Assembly: GCF_001042615.1 (NCBI RefSeq)
Contig: NZ_AP012327.1
Location: forward strand, 1 to 64,000
DNA length: 64,000 bases
Direction of reading: 5' to 3'
Source: Bifidobacterium catenulatum subsp. kashiwanohense JCM 15439 = DSM 21854
GTDB lineage: Bacteria; Actinomycetota; Actinomycetes; Actinomycetales; Bifidobacteriaceae
In this document: positions 36,500 to 44,225 of the stretch, one piece after another
How positions within the stretch are numbered: position 1 is the first letter of the stretch
How the letters are laid out: every line of letters begins with the position of its first letter
Translations under genes and position numbers: made by a program
Notes under the pieces: generated by a model
Database searches by the model: none
Told to the model about the DNA's origin: nothing
Seen by the model: the letters and a program-made list of their open reading frames with translations, nothing else

Positions 36500-37364
36500 C
36501 ATTGACGAGTTGCACCAGTACGCGATTCGCCTCGCGCAGGAACAGAATAGTTCCGGCATGATCATGACCATTGAAAAGGAGCTTCTGCATTACGAAATCC
36601 TCAATGCGATGGACGAAGGTGGATTGCTTGACCGTCTCGTATTTCAGGGCGGCACGAGCCTCCGTCTGTGCTATGGCGCAGAACGCTATAGCGAGGATCT
36701 CGATTTTTCTGGCGGTCGTGACTTTGACAGAAAAGGATTAGACACGCTTAAGGATTGCGTTGAGCATGCGGTGGGTGATCGCTATCACGTCTCCATCAGT
36801 GTGAAGGAACCTCGTCAGGTGAAATCTCTGGTCAGTGCGTGGACCGTCATTGTGGACACGACTCCCAAGTACAAGGACGTTCCGCGGCAGCGTATCAAAA
36901 TCGAGGTAGCGTCGATCGAGGCGCACGATCCGGTCATCCGTCCTTTGAAGGTGAATTATGAGGGGCTGGGTGACTATTCCGACATCATGCTGGCCGTGGA
37001 AAGCAAAGAGGAGATTCTTGCGGATAAGATCGAATCTTTCGTCTGCTCGGATCATGTGAGATACCGAGATTTATGGGATCTCGCGTGGCTGTCCAAGCAG
37101 CCGGGTGTTCAGCAGAACAAAGTTCAGGACCTCAGAAAACAGAAGGCTTCGGACTATGGCGAGATAAGCAAATACATGGAACGTTATCCGCTTGTGCAGG
37201 AGAAGATCGCGAATGCATTCGATTCGGATAAATTCGTTCATGAGATGAGTCGTTTTTTGCCTGCATCGCGGGTTAACCGTACTGTTGCTAAGCCATTGTG
37301 GCTTCTCGGTACAAAGCAGCAGCTTGCCGACTTGTTTATCGCGTACGCTCCTGATCTTGCTTGA
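36492..37364 (+). CDS. AbiEii/AbiGii-type nucleotidyltransferase toxin
   Basis: 290 residues. GGTSLRL at 53-59 and R65-YSEDLDF to residue 72 are the nucleotidyltransferase signature (GGTxLRL...R.SEDLDF). RIKIEVAS and DKIESF are the further conserved blocks. AbiEii proteins block growth by tRNA or nucleotide modification and can abort phage infection. Coupled to AbiEi by an 8-bp overlap. Confidence 0.9.
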   Translation: MSDIDELHQYAIRLAQEQNSSGMIMTIEKELLHYEILNAMDEGGLLDRLVFQGGTSLRLCYGAERYSEDLDFSGGRDFDRKGLDTLKDCVEHAVGDRYHVSISVKEPRQVKSLVSAWTVIVDTTPKYKDVPRQRIKIEVASIEAHDPVIRPLKVNYEGLGDYSDIMLAVESKEEILADKIESFVCSDHVRYRDLWDLAWLSKQPGVQQNKVQDLRKQKASDYGEISKYMERYPLVQEKIANAFDSDKFVHEMSRFLPASRVNRTVAKPLWLLGTKQQLADLFIAYAPDLA

Positions 37365-37374
37365 TAAGTTTTTA

Positions 37375-37421
37375 AAAGGCCGGATTGCACAATACGCAAT
37401 CCGACCTTTGTTGATGCTGAA
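37375..37421. repeat. Right copy of the putP/trpS terminator repeat
   Basis: Matches 35833-35879 at 41 of 47 positions without gaps, including TGATGCTGAA beyond the stem. The hairpin is still formed and can terminate trpS on the minus strand. The two copies are 1542 bp apart and enclose only the AbiE pair. Confidence 0.8.
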
Positions 37422-37458
37422 ACGCTGTTTAAAGCATGATTATGGCGTTTCTGGAGCT

Positions 37459-38559
37459 TTAGTAGCGCATGCCCATGGCTTCGCGGACTTGCTCCAAGGT
37501 TTCGTTGGCGATGGCGTTGGCCTTCTTGTTGCCTTCGGCGAGCACGTCGCGCACGTAATCCATATCCTTGGCGAGTTCCTCGCGGCGGGCACGATGCGGC
37601 TCAAGGAAGCTGTTCACCGATTCGATCACATACGCCTTCAGCGCGCCCGCACCGGAATCGCCGATCTCCTCGGCGATTTCCTTCGGATCACGACCGGTGA
37701 CCAAACCGGCGGTCGTCAGCAGTGCGGAAACCTGCGGACGTGCGATCGGATCGAACGTGATGCGACGTTCGGAATCGGTCGGACTCTTCTTGATAAGCTT
37801 AGCGGTCTCCTGCGCGGTGGCGCCCAACATGATGGAATTGCCGTACGACTTGCTCATCTTGCGGCCATCCAAGCCTGGAATCTCCGGCGCTTCAGACAGA
37901 ATCGCGGCCGGCTCGGGGAACACCGGATGCTTCTTGGCGTAACGTTCGTTGAAACGACGCGCGATGGTACGCGTGATCTCGACATGCGGCAGATTATCCT
38001 TGCCGATCGGCACCACATTAGCCTTGCAGAACAGAATGTCGCATGCCTGATGCACCGGATAAGTCAGCAGCAGACCGGTCAATGCATGGCCGGAAGCTTC
38101 CATTTCCGACTTCACCGTAGGATTGCGATGCAGCTCGGCCTCAGTCACCAACGACAGGAACGGCAGCATCAGCTGGTTCTCCGCAGGAACGGCGGAATGC
38201 GTAAAAATCATGGTCTTTTCCGGATCGATGCCGGCAGCCATGTAATCAAGTACCAAATTGAGCACATTGTCTTCGATATGCTCGGTTGTGTCACGATCGG
38301 TGATCACCTGATAATCGGCGATGATGATATTCGAATTCACGCCGCGATTCTGCATGGCGACGCGCTCACGAATCGAACCAAAATAATGGCCGAGATGCAG
38401 GCGTCCGGTCGGACGGTCGCCGGTAAGCATGGTGAACTTGCCCGGATTCTGTTCGATTGCGGCGAGCGTTGCGTCGGAACGCTTCTTCGCGGCGAGGAAG
38501 CTCGCGCTCATTTCATTGCCGACAGCGGTGATCTGCTGCTCCTGGGTTTCGTCCGTCAT
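37459..38559 (-). CDS. trpS: Tryptophanyl-tRNA synthetase
   Basis: Class I synthetase charging tRNA-Trp. 366 residues from ATG 38559 (AAAGGA upstream; the longer frame is not supported). The HIGH-type motif is RLHLGHYFG and the KMSKS motif is GRKMSKSYGN. It converges with putP; the AbiE cassette lies between them. Confidence 0.96.
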   Translation of the reverse strand: MTDETQEQQITAVGNEMSASFLAAKKRSDATLAAIEQNPGKFTMLTGDRPTGRLHLGHYFGSIRERVAMQNRGVNSNIIIADYQVITDRDTTEHIEDNVLNLVLDYMAAGIDPEKTMIFTHSAVPAENQLMLPFLSLVTEAELHRNPTVKSEMEASGHALTGLLLTYPVHQACDILFCKANVVPIGKDNLPHVEITRTIARRFNERYAKKHPVFPEPAAILSEAPEIPGLDGRKMSKSYGNSIMLGATAQETAKLIKKSPTDSERRITFDPIARPQVSALLTTAGLVTGRDPKEIAEEIGDSGAGALKAYVIESVNSFLEPHRARREELAKDMDYVRDVLAEGNKKANAIANETLEQVREAMGMRY

Positions 38560-38686
38560 ACGTGTCCTTTTCTTAAGAAAATCAGCGATTTTATCGTAAA
38601 AGTCTGAGCCGACAACGAAATATGGCACAACAAGTGGTACTCTCTTGTTTGATGAATTGATAGCACAGTAATCCTCAGGGGGTCAG

Positions 38687-39067
38687 ATGGGCCGCGGACG
38701 TCAGAAAGCCAAACAGCAGAAAATAGCCCGAAAGCTCAAGTACCTGACCACCGACACCGATTACGATGAGCTCGCCAAGGAGCTCGGTGCCCAGGAGCCT
38801 GGTTCGGGTTCTTTTGATCCTTTCGCCGATATCGAAGCAAAATATTCTCACGATGCGGACGCTGAAGATGAGATTCCGGAAGATGTTCAGGAGTCCACGC
38901 AGGGCGACGCCGAGGATGACCTCGACGAGTACGCGAAGTGGGCCGCGGAGGCGGCGGCGAAGGCCACGAGCGGAGAGTTCCCGGCAGCCAAGTCCGCCGC
39001 ACCGAAGCCACACAAGCCCATCCCGATGCCGATGCCCAGCGTGCTGAAGCCGAAGAAGCAGGACTGA
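38687..39067 (+). CDS. DUF3073 family protein
   Basis: 126 residues starting MGRGRQKAKQQKIARKLKY, the conserved Lys/Arg-rich DUF3073 N-terminus found across Actinobacteria, followed by TDYDELAKELG and a variable acidic and Ala/Pro-rich tail. Function unknown. The position next to a sterol-carrier-like gene is also conserved. Confidence 0.88.
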   Translation: MGRGRQKAKQQKIARKLKYLTTDTDYDELAKELGAQEPGSGSFDPFADIEAKYSHDADAEDEIPEDVQESTQGDAEDDLDEYAKWAAEAAAKATSGEFPAAKSAAPKPHKPIPMPMPSVLKPKKQD

Positions 39068-39090
39068 TCGGCATATCAGGTACTTTGTGA

Positions 39091-39138
39091 AACCGCGATG
39101 CGGATATGCCTGCTAGGTGTATCCGCATCGCGGTTTTG
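39091..39138. terminator. Bidirectional terminator between DUF3073 and the SCP-like gene
   Basis: A perfect 16-bp stem (39091-39106 with 39120-39135) is followed by TTTTG on the plus strand. It lies between converging genes. Confidence 0.8.
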
Positions 39139-39178
39139 CTATGCGTCTTTGTGCCTGTGACGGTCTTCTCGCAGCCTG

Positions 39179-39616
39179 TCACACCAACGGCAGTAGATCG
39201 CTCAAATCGTCACGTTCGCCGACGGCGGTGATGCGGCCGGCATCTTTTTCCTCCTGCCAGCTGGTGATGCCGGTGGCGAGCCGCATCCACACGTCCGGCT
39301 CCAGTTCGATCACGTCCGGCGGTGTGAGATTATGCGGATCGGATGCCGGTCCGTCGAGAATCTTGATGGCGCCCCACGGTGCGACACGCACTTCCACGCC
39401 CTCTCCGGGCGCTTTTTTCTCCAGCAGATGCAGCGAGTAGCGCACCGCCATCGCCCACAGCTGGCGTGGCAATCGTGGAGAGAATTCCAGACGGAAATCG
39501 CGTGCCGCGTCGGTATTCGTGGGAATACTGTCGGCGATCATGCGATGAGACGTTTGCAGCCATTGCGCAAATGCGTCATGTCCCTTATGCAGATCTTGTT
39601 CTCTAATAACAGTCAT
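39179..39616 (-). CDS. Sterol carrier-like (SCP2-fold) family protein
   Basis: 145 residues. The region RLPRQLWAMAVRYSLHLLEKKAPG and VRVAPWGAIKILDGPASDPHNLTPPDVIELEPDVWMRLATG (here split) resembles the actinobacterial sterol carrier family found beside DUF3073. Ligand and role are unknown. No cofactor motif. Confidence 0.75.
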   Translation of the reverse strand: MTVIREQDLHKGHDAFAQWLQTSHRMIADSIPTNTDAARDFRLEFSPRLPRQLWAMAVRYSLHLLEKKAPGEGVEVRVAPWGAIKILDGPASDPHNLTPPDVIELEPDVWMRLATGITSWQEEKDAGRITAVGERDDLSDLLPLV

Positions 39617-39971
39617 ACGTGTTATTTTGTCGCTTGCAAGCGACTATGATGGGGTGTTGCAGACAGCGTAGTCACAACTGAATAGGGGTGTGAAGAGAAG
39701 AAAATTATTTGCGATTGCTGACAGCGTTCGCAGTTTTATTGCATGTCGTTTGCATGTTGTTCACAACGTTTCGGCAGTCGACTTGCATTATTTTTGCAAA
39801 CGAATGCTGACTTGTAATCGCTTGAAATTTCGTCTTTTTTCTGATTATGTAGTATGCTGTGTATGAGAACGTATGCATGATGTTACTTAGTGTTCATGTA
39901 GCCGCTAATGCGAGGACGCTGGAGCAAGGCATAATGTTTCTGGAGAGTAATCCGTCAAAGGGAGTCGATTA
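39617..39971. promoter_or_regulatory. Upstream region of glgP
   Basis: 355 bp without a gene. GTCGCTTGCAAGCGAC at 39629-39644 is a perfect 16-bp palindrome, and several TTGCA/TTTGCAAACG-like sequences occur at 39740-39810, reminiscent of LacI-family half-sites. The GGAG at 39960-39963 serves glgP. Control by a carbohydrate-responsive repressor is plausible but unproven. Confidence 0.45.
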
Positions 39972-42419
39972 ATGACTGAAATTACCGCACCGAAGTCCGC
40001 GGTCACCGCGGAGCAGTTCGCAGACGAGATCCGCGAGCAGCTGAAGTACACCCAGGGCGTCACCGTCGAACAGGCCAAGCCGGCCGACGTGTATGTCGCC
40101 GCGTCCGCCGCGGTGCGCCGCCACCTCATGGATTCCTGGTTCAAGACCCAGGCTGACATGGTCAATGGCAACACCAAGGCAGTCGGCTACCTGTCCGCAG
40201 AATTCCTCATGGGCAAGCAGCTGCGCAACGCTCTGCTCAACGCCGGTCTAACCGAGCAGTTCAATGCCGCGGTCAAGGAACTCGGCTTCTCCGTGCAGGA
40301 CGTCGTCAACGCCGAGCACGAGCCGGGCCTCGGCAACGGTGGTCTCGGCCGTCTGGCCGCCTGCTTCATCGATTCGCTCGCTTCGCTGGGAGTGCCGGCA
40401 TTCGGTTATGGCATCCAGTACAAGTACGGCATCTTCGAGCAGAAGTTTGACGAAAACGGCAAGCAGATCGAAACCCCGGACTACTGGCTGACCAACGAAG
40501 AGCCGTGGGGCCACATCGACTACAACCGCGACCAGAAGGTCTCCTTCGGCGGCGAAGTCGTCGAAGAGAACGGCAAGAAGGTTTGGAAGCCGGCTTGGTC
40601 CGTGCGTGCAGTCCCGGTCGACTACATGGTTCCAGGCTATGCTTCCGGCCGTGTGAACACCCTTCGCCTGTGGACCGCCAAGAGCTACGACGAGTTCGAC
40701 CTGCTCACCTTCAACAAGTCCGAGTACCTTGACGCCGTCAAGCCGCAGGTCGAAGCGGAAAACATCTCCAAGATCCTGTATCCGGAGGATTCTACCCCGC
40801 AGGGCAAGGCGTTGCGCCTCGAGCAGCAGTACTTCTTCGTGTCCGCCTCCATCCATGACGCCATCCGCGTCTTCTACCCGGGCCAGGACAAGCCGGATCT
40901 GACCACCTTCGCAGACAAGATCACCTTCCAGCTTAACGACACCCACCCGGTCATCGGCATCCCGGAGCTCATGCGCGTCCTCATGGACGAGTACGGCTAC
41001 GATTGGGACACCGCCTGGACCGTCACCAACAAGACCTTCAACTACACCTGCCACACCCTGCTTCCGGAAGCCCTGGAAGTGTGGCCATCCAAGCTCATCG
41101 GTGAACTTCTGCCGCGTCACCTCGAAATCATCGAGAAGATCCAGGACCAGTTCGCAGCTGAGCTCAAGACCAAGGGCGTCGACGAAGCCACTATCAAGGA
41201 CATGGCCATTTACACCGGTGACTCCGTGCGCATGGCCTACTTGGCCACCTACGGCGGCTCCCACGTCAACGGCGTTGCCGAGCTGCACTCCCAGCTGCTC
41301 AAGGACGTCACCCTGAAGAACTTCTCTGACGTGTATCCCGACAAGTTCACCAACGTGACCAACGGCGTGACCCCTCGCCGCTTCGTCAAGCTCGCCAACC
41401 CGCGCCTGTCCGACCTCATCACCGAAGGCCTCGGCACCGACAAGTGGGTGAGCGACCTCGAACTGCTCAAAGGCCTCGAACCGCTTGCCGCGGACGACGA
41501 ATTCGTCAAGAAGTTCGCTGCCGTCAAGCAGGCCAACAAGGTTGACTTCGCCAACTACGCCAAGCGCGAATACGGCTTCGACATCGACCCGAACACCATG
41601 ATCAACACCATGGTCAAGCGTCTGCACGAATACAAGCGTCAGGCACTGAAGATCCTCGCCGTGATCGCACGCTACGCCGACATCAAGTCCGGCAAGATCT
41701 CCGCCGACGACGTCATGCCGCGCACCATCGTATTCGGCGCCAAGGCCGCTCCGGGCTACTACCTGGCCAAGCAGACCATCCAGCTGATCAACAACGTCGC
41801 CCGTGTCATCAACAATGATCCGGACGTCAAGGGCAAGCTGAACGTCTACTTCCCGTGGAACTACAACATTCGCCTCGCACAGCACCTCATCCCGGCCACC
41901 GACCTTGACGAGCAGATCTCCCAGGCCGGCAAGGAAGCCTCCGGTACCGGCAATATGAAGTTCGCTCTCAACGGTGCCATGACCGTCGGCACCCTCGACG
42001 GTGCCAACGTCGAAATCCGTGAGCGCGTCGGCGCTGAGAACTTCTTCCTCTTCGGCATGACCGTCGACGAGGTGGACGCTCTCTACGCCGAAGGCTACGA
42101 GCCGAAGAAGTACTACGAGGCCGATCCGCGCCTCAAGGCCGCCATCGACATGGTCGCAGACGGCACCTTCTCCAACGGCGACAAGACCGTGTATGAAGAC
42201 CTCGTCCACGATTGGCTCACCAAGGACTGGTTCATGACCCTCGCCGACTTCGGCGCCTACACCGCCATCCAGTCGGAAATCGAGGCTCTCTACGCCCAGC
42301 CGCTCGAATGGAACCGCAAGGCCCTCATCAACGTGGCGAACTCGGGCTACTTCAGCTCCGATCGTTCGATGGAGGATTACCTCGAGCGCATCTGGAAGAC
42401 GGGTCCGCTCGCAGACTGA
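39972..42419 (+). CDS. glgP: Glycogen/alpha-glucan phosphorylase
   Basis: 815 residues, GT35 family. Releases glucose-1-phosphate from alpha-1,4-glucans with pyridoxal phosphate. Motifs include NGGLGRLAACFIDS, MVKRLHEYKRQ and the PLP-binding EASGTGNMKFALNGA. The length is normal for bacterial phosphorylases. Codon bias looks strong (mostly C- and G-ending codons), consistent with high expression. The stop codon lies within the arm of repeat copy B. Confidence 0.96.
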   Translation: MTEITAPKSAVTAEQFADEIREQLKYTQGVTVEQAKPADVYVAASAAVRRHLMDSWFKTQADMVNGNTKAVGYLSAEFLMGKQLRNALLNAGLTEQFNAAVKELGFSVQDVVNAEHEPGLGNGGLGRLAACFIDSLASLGVPAFGYGIQYKYGIFEQKFDENGKQIETPDYWLTNEEPWGHIDYNRDQKVSFGGEVVEENGKKVWKPAWSVRAVPVDYMVPGYASGRVNTLRLWTAKSYDEFDLLTFNKSEYLDAVKPQVEAENISKILYPEDSTPQGKALRLEQQYFFVSASIHDAIRVFYPGQDKPDLTTFADKITFQLNDTHPVIGIPELMRVLMDEYGYDWDTAWTVTNKTFNYTCHTLLPEALEVWPSKLIGELLPRHLEIIEKIQDQFAAELKTKGVDEATIKDMAIYTGDSVRMAYLATYGGSHVNGVAELHSQLLKDVTLKNFSDVYPDKFTNVTNGVTPRRFVKLANPRLSDLITEGLGTDKWVSDLELLKGLEPLAADDEFVKKFAAVKQANKVDFANYAKREYGFDIDPNTMINTMVKRLHEYKRQALKILAVIARYADIKSGKISADDVMPRTIVFGAKAAPGYYLAKQTIQLINNVARVINNDPDVKGKLNVYFPWNYNIRLAQHLIPATDLDEQISQAGKEASGTGNMKFALNGAMTVGTLDGANVEIRERVGAENFFLFGMTVDEVDALYAEGYEPKKYYEADPRLKAAIDMVADGTFSNGDKTVYEDLVHDWLTKDWFMTLADFGAYTAIQSEIEALYAQPLEWNRKALINVANSGYFSSDRSMEDYLERIWKTGPLAD

Positions 42420-42502
42420 CGGAGCGTTATCTGCGTTGTGGAAGGCTCGACGTACCTTCGTACGCCTTCGCCTTCCACGCCTTGATACCGCACGCGTCAG
42501 TC
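42414..42502. repeat. 73-bp structured repeat element, copy B, with flanking arms
   Basis: The core 42421-42493 aligns to 33870-33942 without gaps. The internal variable segments TGGAAGGC and GCCTTCCA pair around the GTACCTTCGTAC hairpin. The outer arms GACTGACG (42414-42421) and CGTCAGTC (42495-42502) pair and differ completely from those of copy A. It overlaps the end of glgP. Confidence 0.75.
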
Positions 42503-42547
42503 CACTCGCTCCGCTCGCCTGATAGCGCTAGATAAAGAGTGATGACG

Positions 42548-42580
42548 AAGGGACGATTCTTTGGAATCGTCCCTTTTTAT
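42548..42580 (+). terminator. glgP terminator
   Basis: An 11-bp stem (42548-42558 with 42565-42575), a 6-nt loop and a T run. Confidence 0.85.
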
Positions 42581-42593
42581 GTCTAGATAACAA

Positions 42594-42624
42594 AAAGCCC
42601 TGCGCGAAAGGACGGCAGGGCTTT
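42594..42624 (-). terminator. Terminator of the small membrane protein gene
   Basis: A 10-bp stem (42594-42603 with 42615-42624) is followed on the minus strand by a T run. Confidence 0.8.
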
Positions 42625-42639
42625 GAAAAGAAGTAGGAA

Positions 42640-42867
42640 TCAGGCGGCTTCGGGAGCGGCGGCGGCCTCAGTGTCGGCTTCCTTGGCTTCTTCGGCATCC
42701 TTGGTCAGACCAAGATCGACAGGAGACGAGCTGTTCTCCCACGGCTCCTCCCACGGATCGTAATCCGGATTCTGCTGCTTGTACACATACAGACCGACGA
42801 CACCGGCAAGCAAAGCTCCGAAGAGCAGTGCGAAGAACTTCCAACCGTTAGAAGACTTGTTCTCCAT
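42640..42867 (-). CDS. Small single-pass membrane protein with acidic tail (75 aa)
   Basis: ATG 42867 has a strong GAAAGGAG; the longer open frame upstream is not supported. MENKSSNGWKFFALLFGALLAG begins one membrane segment at about 10-28. The rest is Trp/Pro-containing and Glu/Ala-rich (DPWEEPWEN...). Not recognised; probably a conserved bifidobacterial protein. Confidence 0.75.
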   Translation of the reverse strand: MENKSSNGWKFFALLFGALLAGVVGLYVYKQQNPDYDPWEEPWENSSSPVDLGLTKDAEEAKEADTEAAAAPEAA

Positions 42868-43053
42868 GACGGCTCCTTTCCCAAATATCGGCGAACATTG
42901 GCTGACCTGCTCGTTCAAGCCAACTCTGTTCACTATCTTAATTCCTTGAATGTGTTGATTGGGTGGATTTACGCGCCGAGGATTCACAAGAATGCAATCA
43001 TTTGCAATGATTTTGCAGATTCGCGGATTCGCACGTTCCAGTAGGGTTGAAAC

Positions 43054-43848
43054 ATGGCTTATCAACGTTTCAGTCTGTTTCCCGATTCCCCGTCATTCAA
43101 AGACCTCTGCTCTGCACGTTCCATGCGATACCGCTGGCGTAACGGCGATCCCGTGATCACCGTCGCGATCATGGTGATATGCGTCGCGGTCTGGATTGTC
43201 GAAACACTATTGAAAATCGCCTGGCCGGCCGGCTGCAACGCGTTCGTCGGCACAGGCGTATTCATGCCCGCGCTGGCGACCCACCGCCCATGGACCTTCA
43301 TTACGTCAATGTTCCTGCACCAGCCGGCCTCCCTTTGGCATATTCTCTTCAACATGATGACCTTGTGGTGCGTCGGGCCTGTATTGGAACGCATGATGGG
43401 GCATCTGCCATACCTCGCGTTATACGTGCTGTCAGGACTTGGCGGAAGCGCCGGCATGATGGTCTGGGCACTGTTCTCGCAAAACGGTTGGCTGACATCC
43501 GCATACGGCGCTTCCGGCGCGTTATTCGGCCTGTTCGCGGCAATTCTGGTGGTATACCAGCGTATTGGCATAGACATTCGATCCATGCTGATCTGGATGC
43601 TCATCAACTTCCTGATGCCGATCATCACGCCGAACATCGCATGGCAGGCGCATGTCGGCGGATTCATCGTCGGAGGAGTGTTCGCCTGGCTGCTAGTTTC
43701 CGGCCTGCATGCGTTGCGCGGCAAAAGCCTGCAGCAGCGCACACTGATTTACGGCGTAATTATGTTGGGCGTGATTATTGCGATTGTCGTCGCGTGTAAT
43801 ATGAGCAATCCACTTCGTGTAAACCCCCTTCTTGGCTTGTTCTTTTAG
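43054..43848 (+). CDS. Rhomboid family intramembrane serine protease
   Basis: 264 residues, six or seven membrane segments. The catalytic serine is S154 in GASGALFGLF and the histidine H200 in WQAHVGGF. HILFNMMTLW at about 96-105 is the conserved second-segment motif. Substrates unknown. ATG 43054; no strong ribosome site. Confidence 0.92.
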   Translation: MAYQRFSLFPDSPSFKDLCSARSMRYRWRNGDPVITVAIMVICVAVWIVETLLKIAWPAGCNAFVGTGVFMPALATHRPWTFITSMFLHQPASLWHILFNMMTLWCVGPVLERMMGHLPYLALYVLSGLGGSAGMMVWALFSQNGWLTSAYGASGALFGLFAAILVVYQRIGIDIRSMLIWMLINFLMPIITPNIAWQAHVGGFIVGGVFAWLLVSGLHALRGKSLQQRTLIYGVIMLGVIIAIVVACNMSNPLRVNPLLGLFF

Positions 43849-43895
43849 GTGGTAGGTAGGAGAAAAAGAAGGTTTGGGGAATTGCGAATATGCAC

Positions 43896-44159
43896 TTATC
43901 CACATTTGTGGATAAGTTTGTGGATAAGTTGGAGGCAAGCTGTGGGTAAGTCGGGGATAACTTGGTGCATTATCCACAAGGATATTCACAAAACGGCGAA
44001 TTCCCCGGCTTTTCAACGGTGGAAAATGTGGATAACTCGCCTGTGCATAGCGAAAAAATGGGGAAAATACCGCCCTATATCTTGTGGGCGGTCGTAAAAC
44101 TGTCCACAAGATATAGATGCTATCCACATCCGTCCACAATAATCCACGACTTATCCACA
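43896..44159. other. DnaA-box cluster outside oriC
   Basis: The gap 43849-44225 has no gene. Perfect TTATCCACA boxes (either strand) lie at 43896, 43907, 43919, 43970, 44027 and 44151 (first base of each), with variants such as TGTGGGTAA at 43941 and CTATCCACA at 44120. That is six perfect boxes in 264 bp, against four in the oriC spacer. A DnaA-titration (datA-like) or auxiliary replication-control site is possible. Confidence 0.75.
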
Positions 44160-44225
44160 TCGTGTGAAACTAGAAAATCCCCAGAATGACGACGGATCAA
44201 CAAAACGAAATCAGGTACGTCACTA

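Noticed and set aside
35826..37421. Transposon with terminal inverted repeats around the AbiE pair
   Set aside because: The flanking copies are direct repeats of a self-complementary terminator, and no transposase gene is present.
40248..42209. A 653-codon minus-strand frame opposite glgP
   Set aside because: Valine/aspartate/histidine-rich antisense shadow caused by strong codon bias in glgP; no ribosome site or domain.
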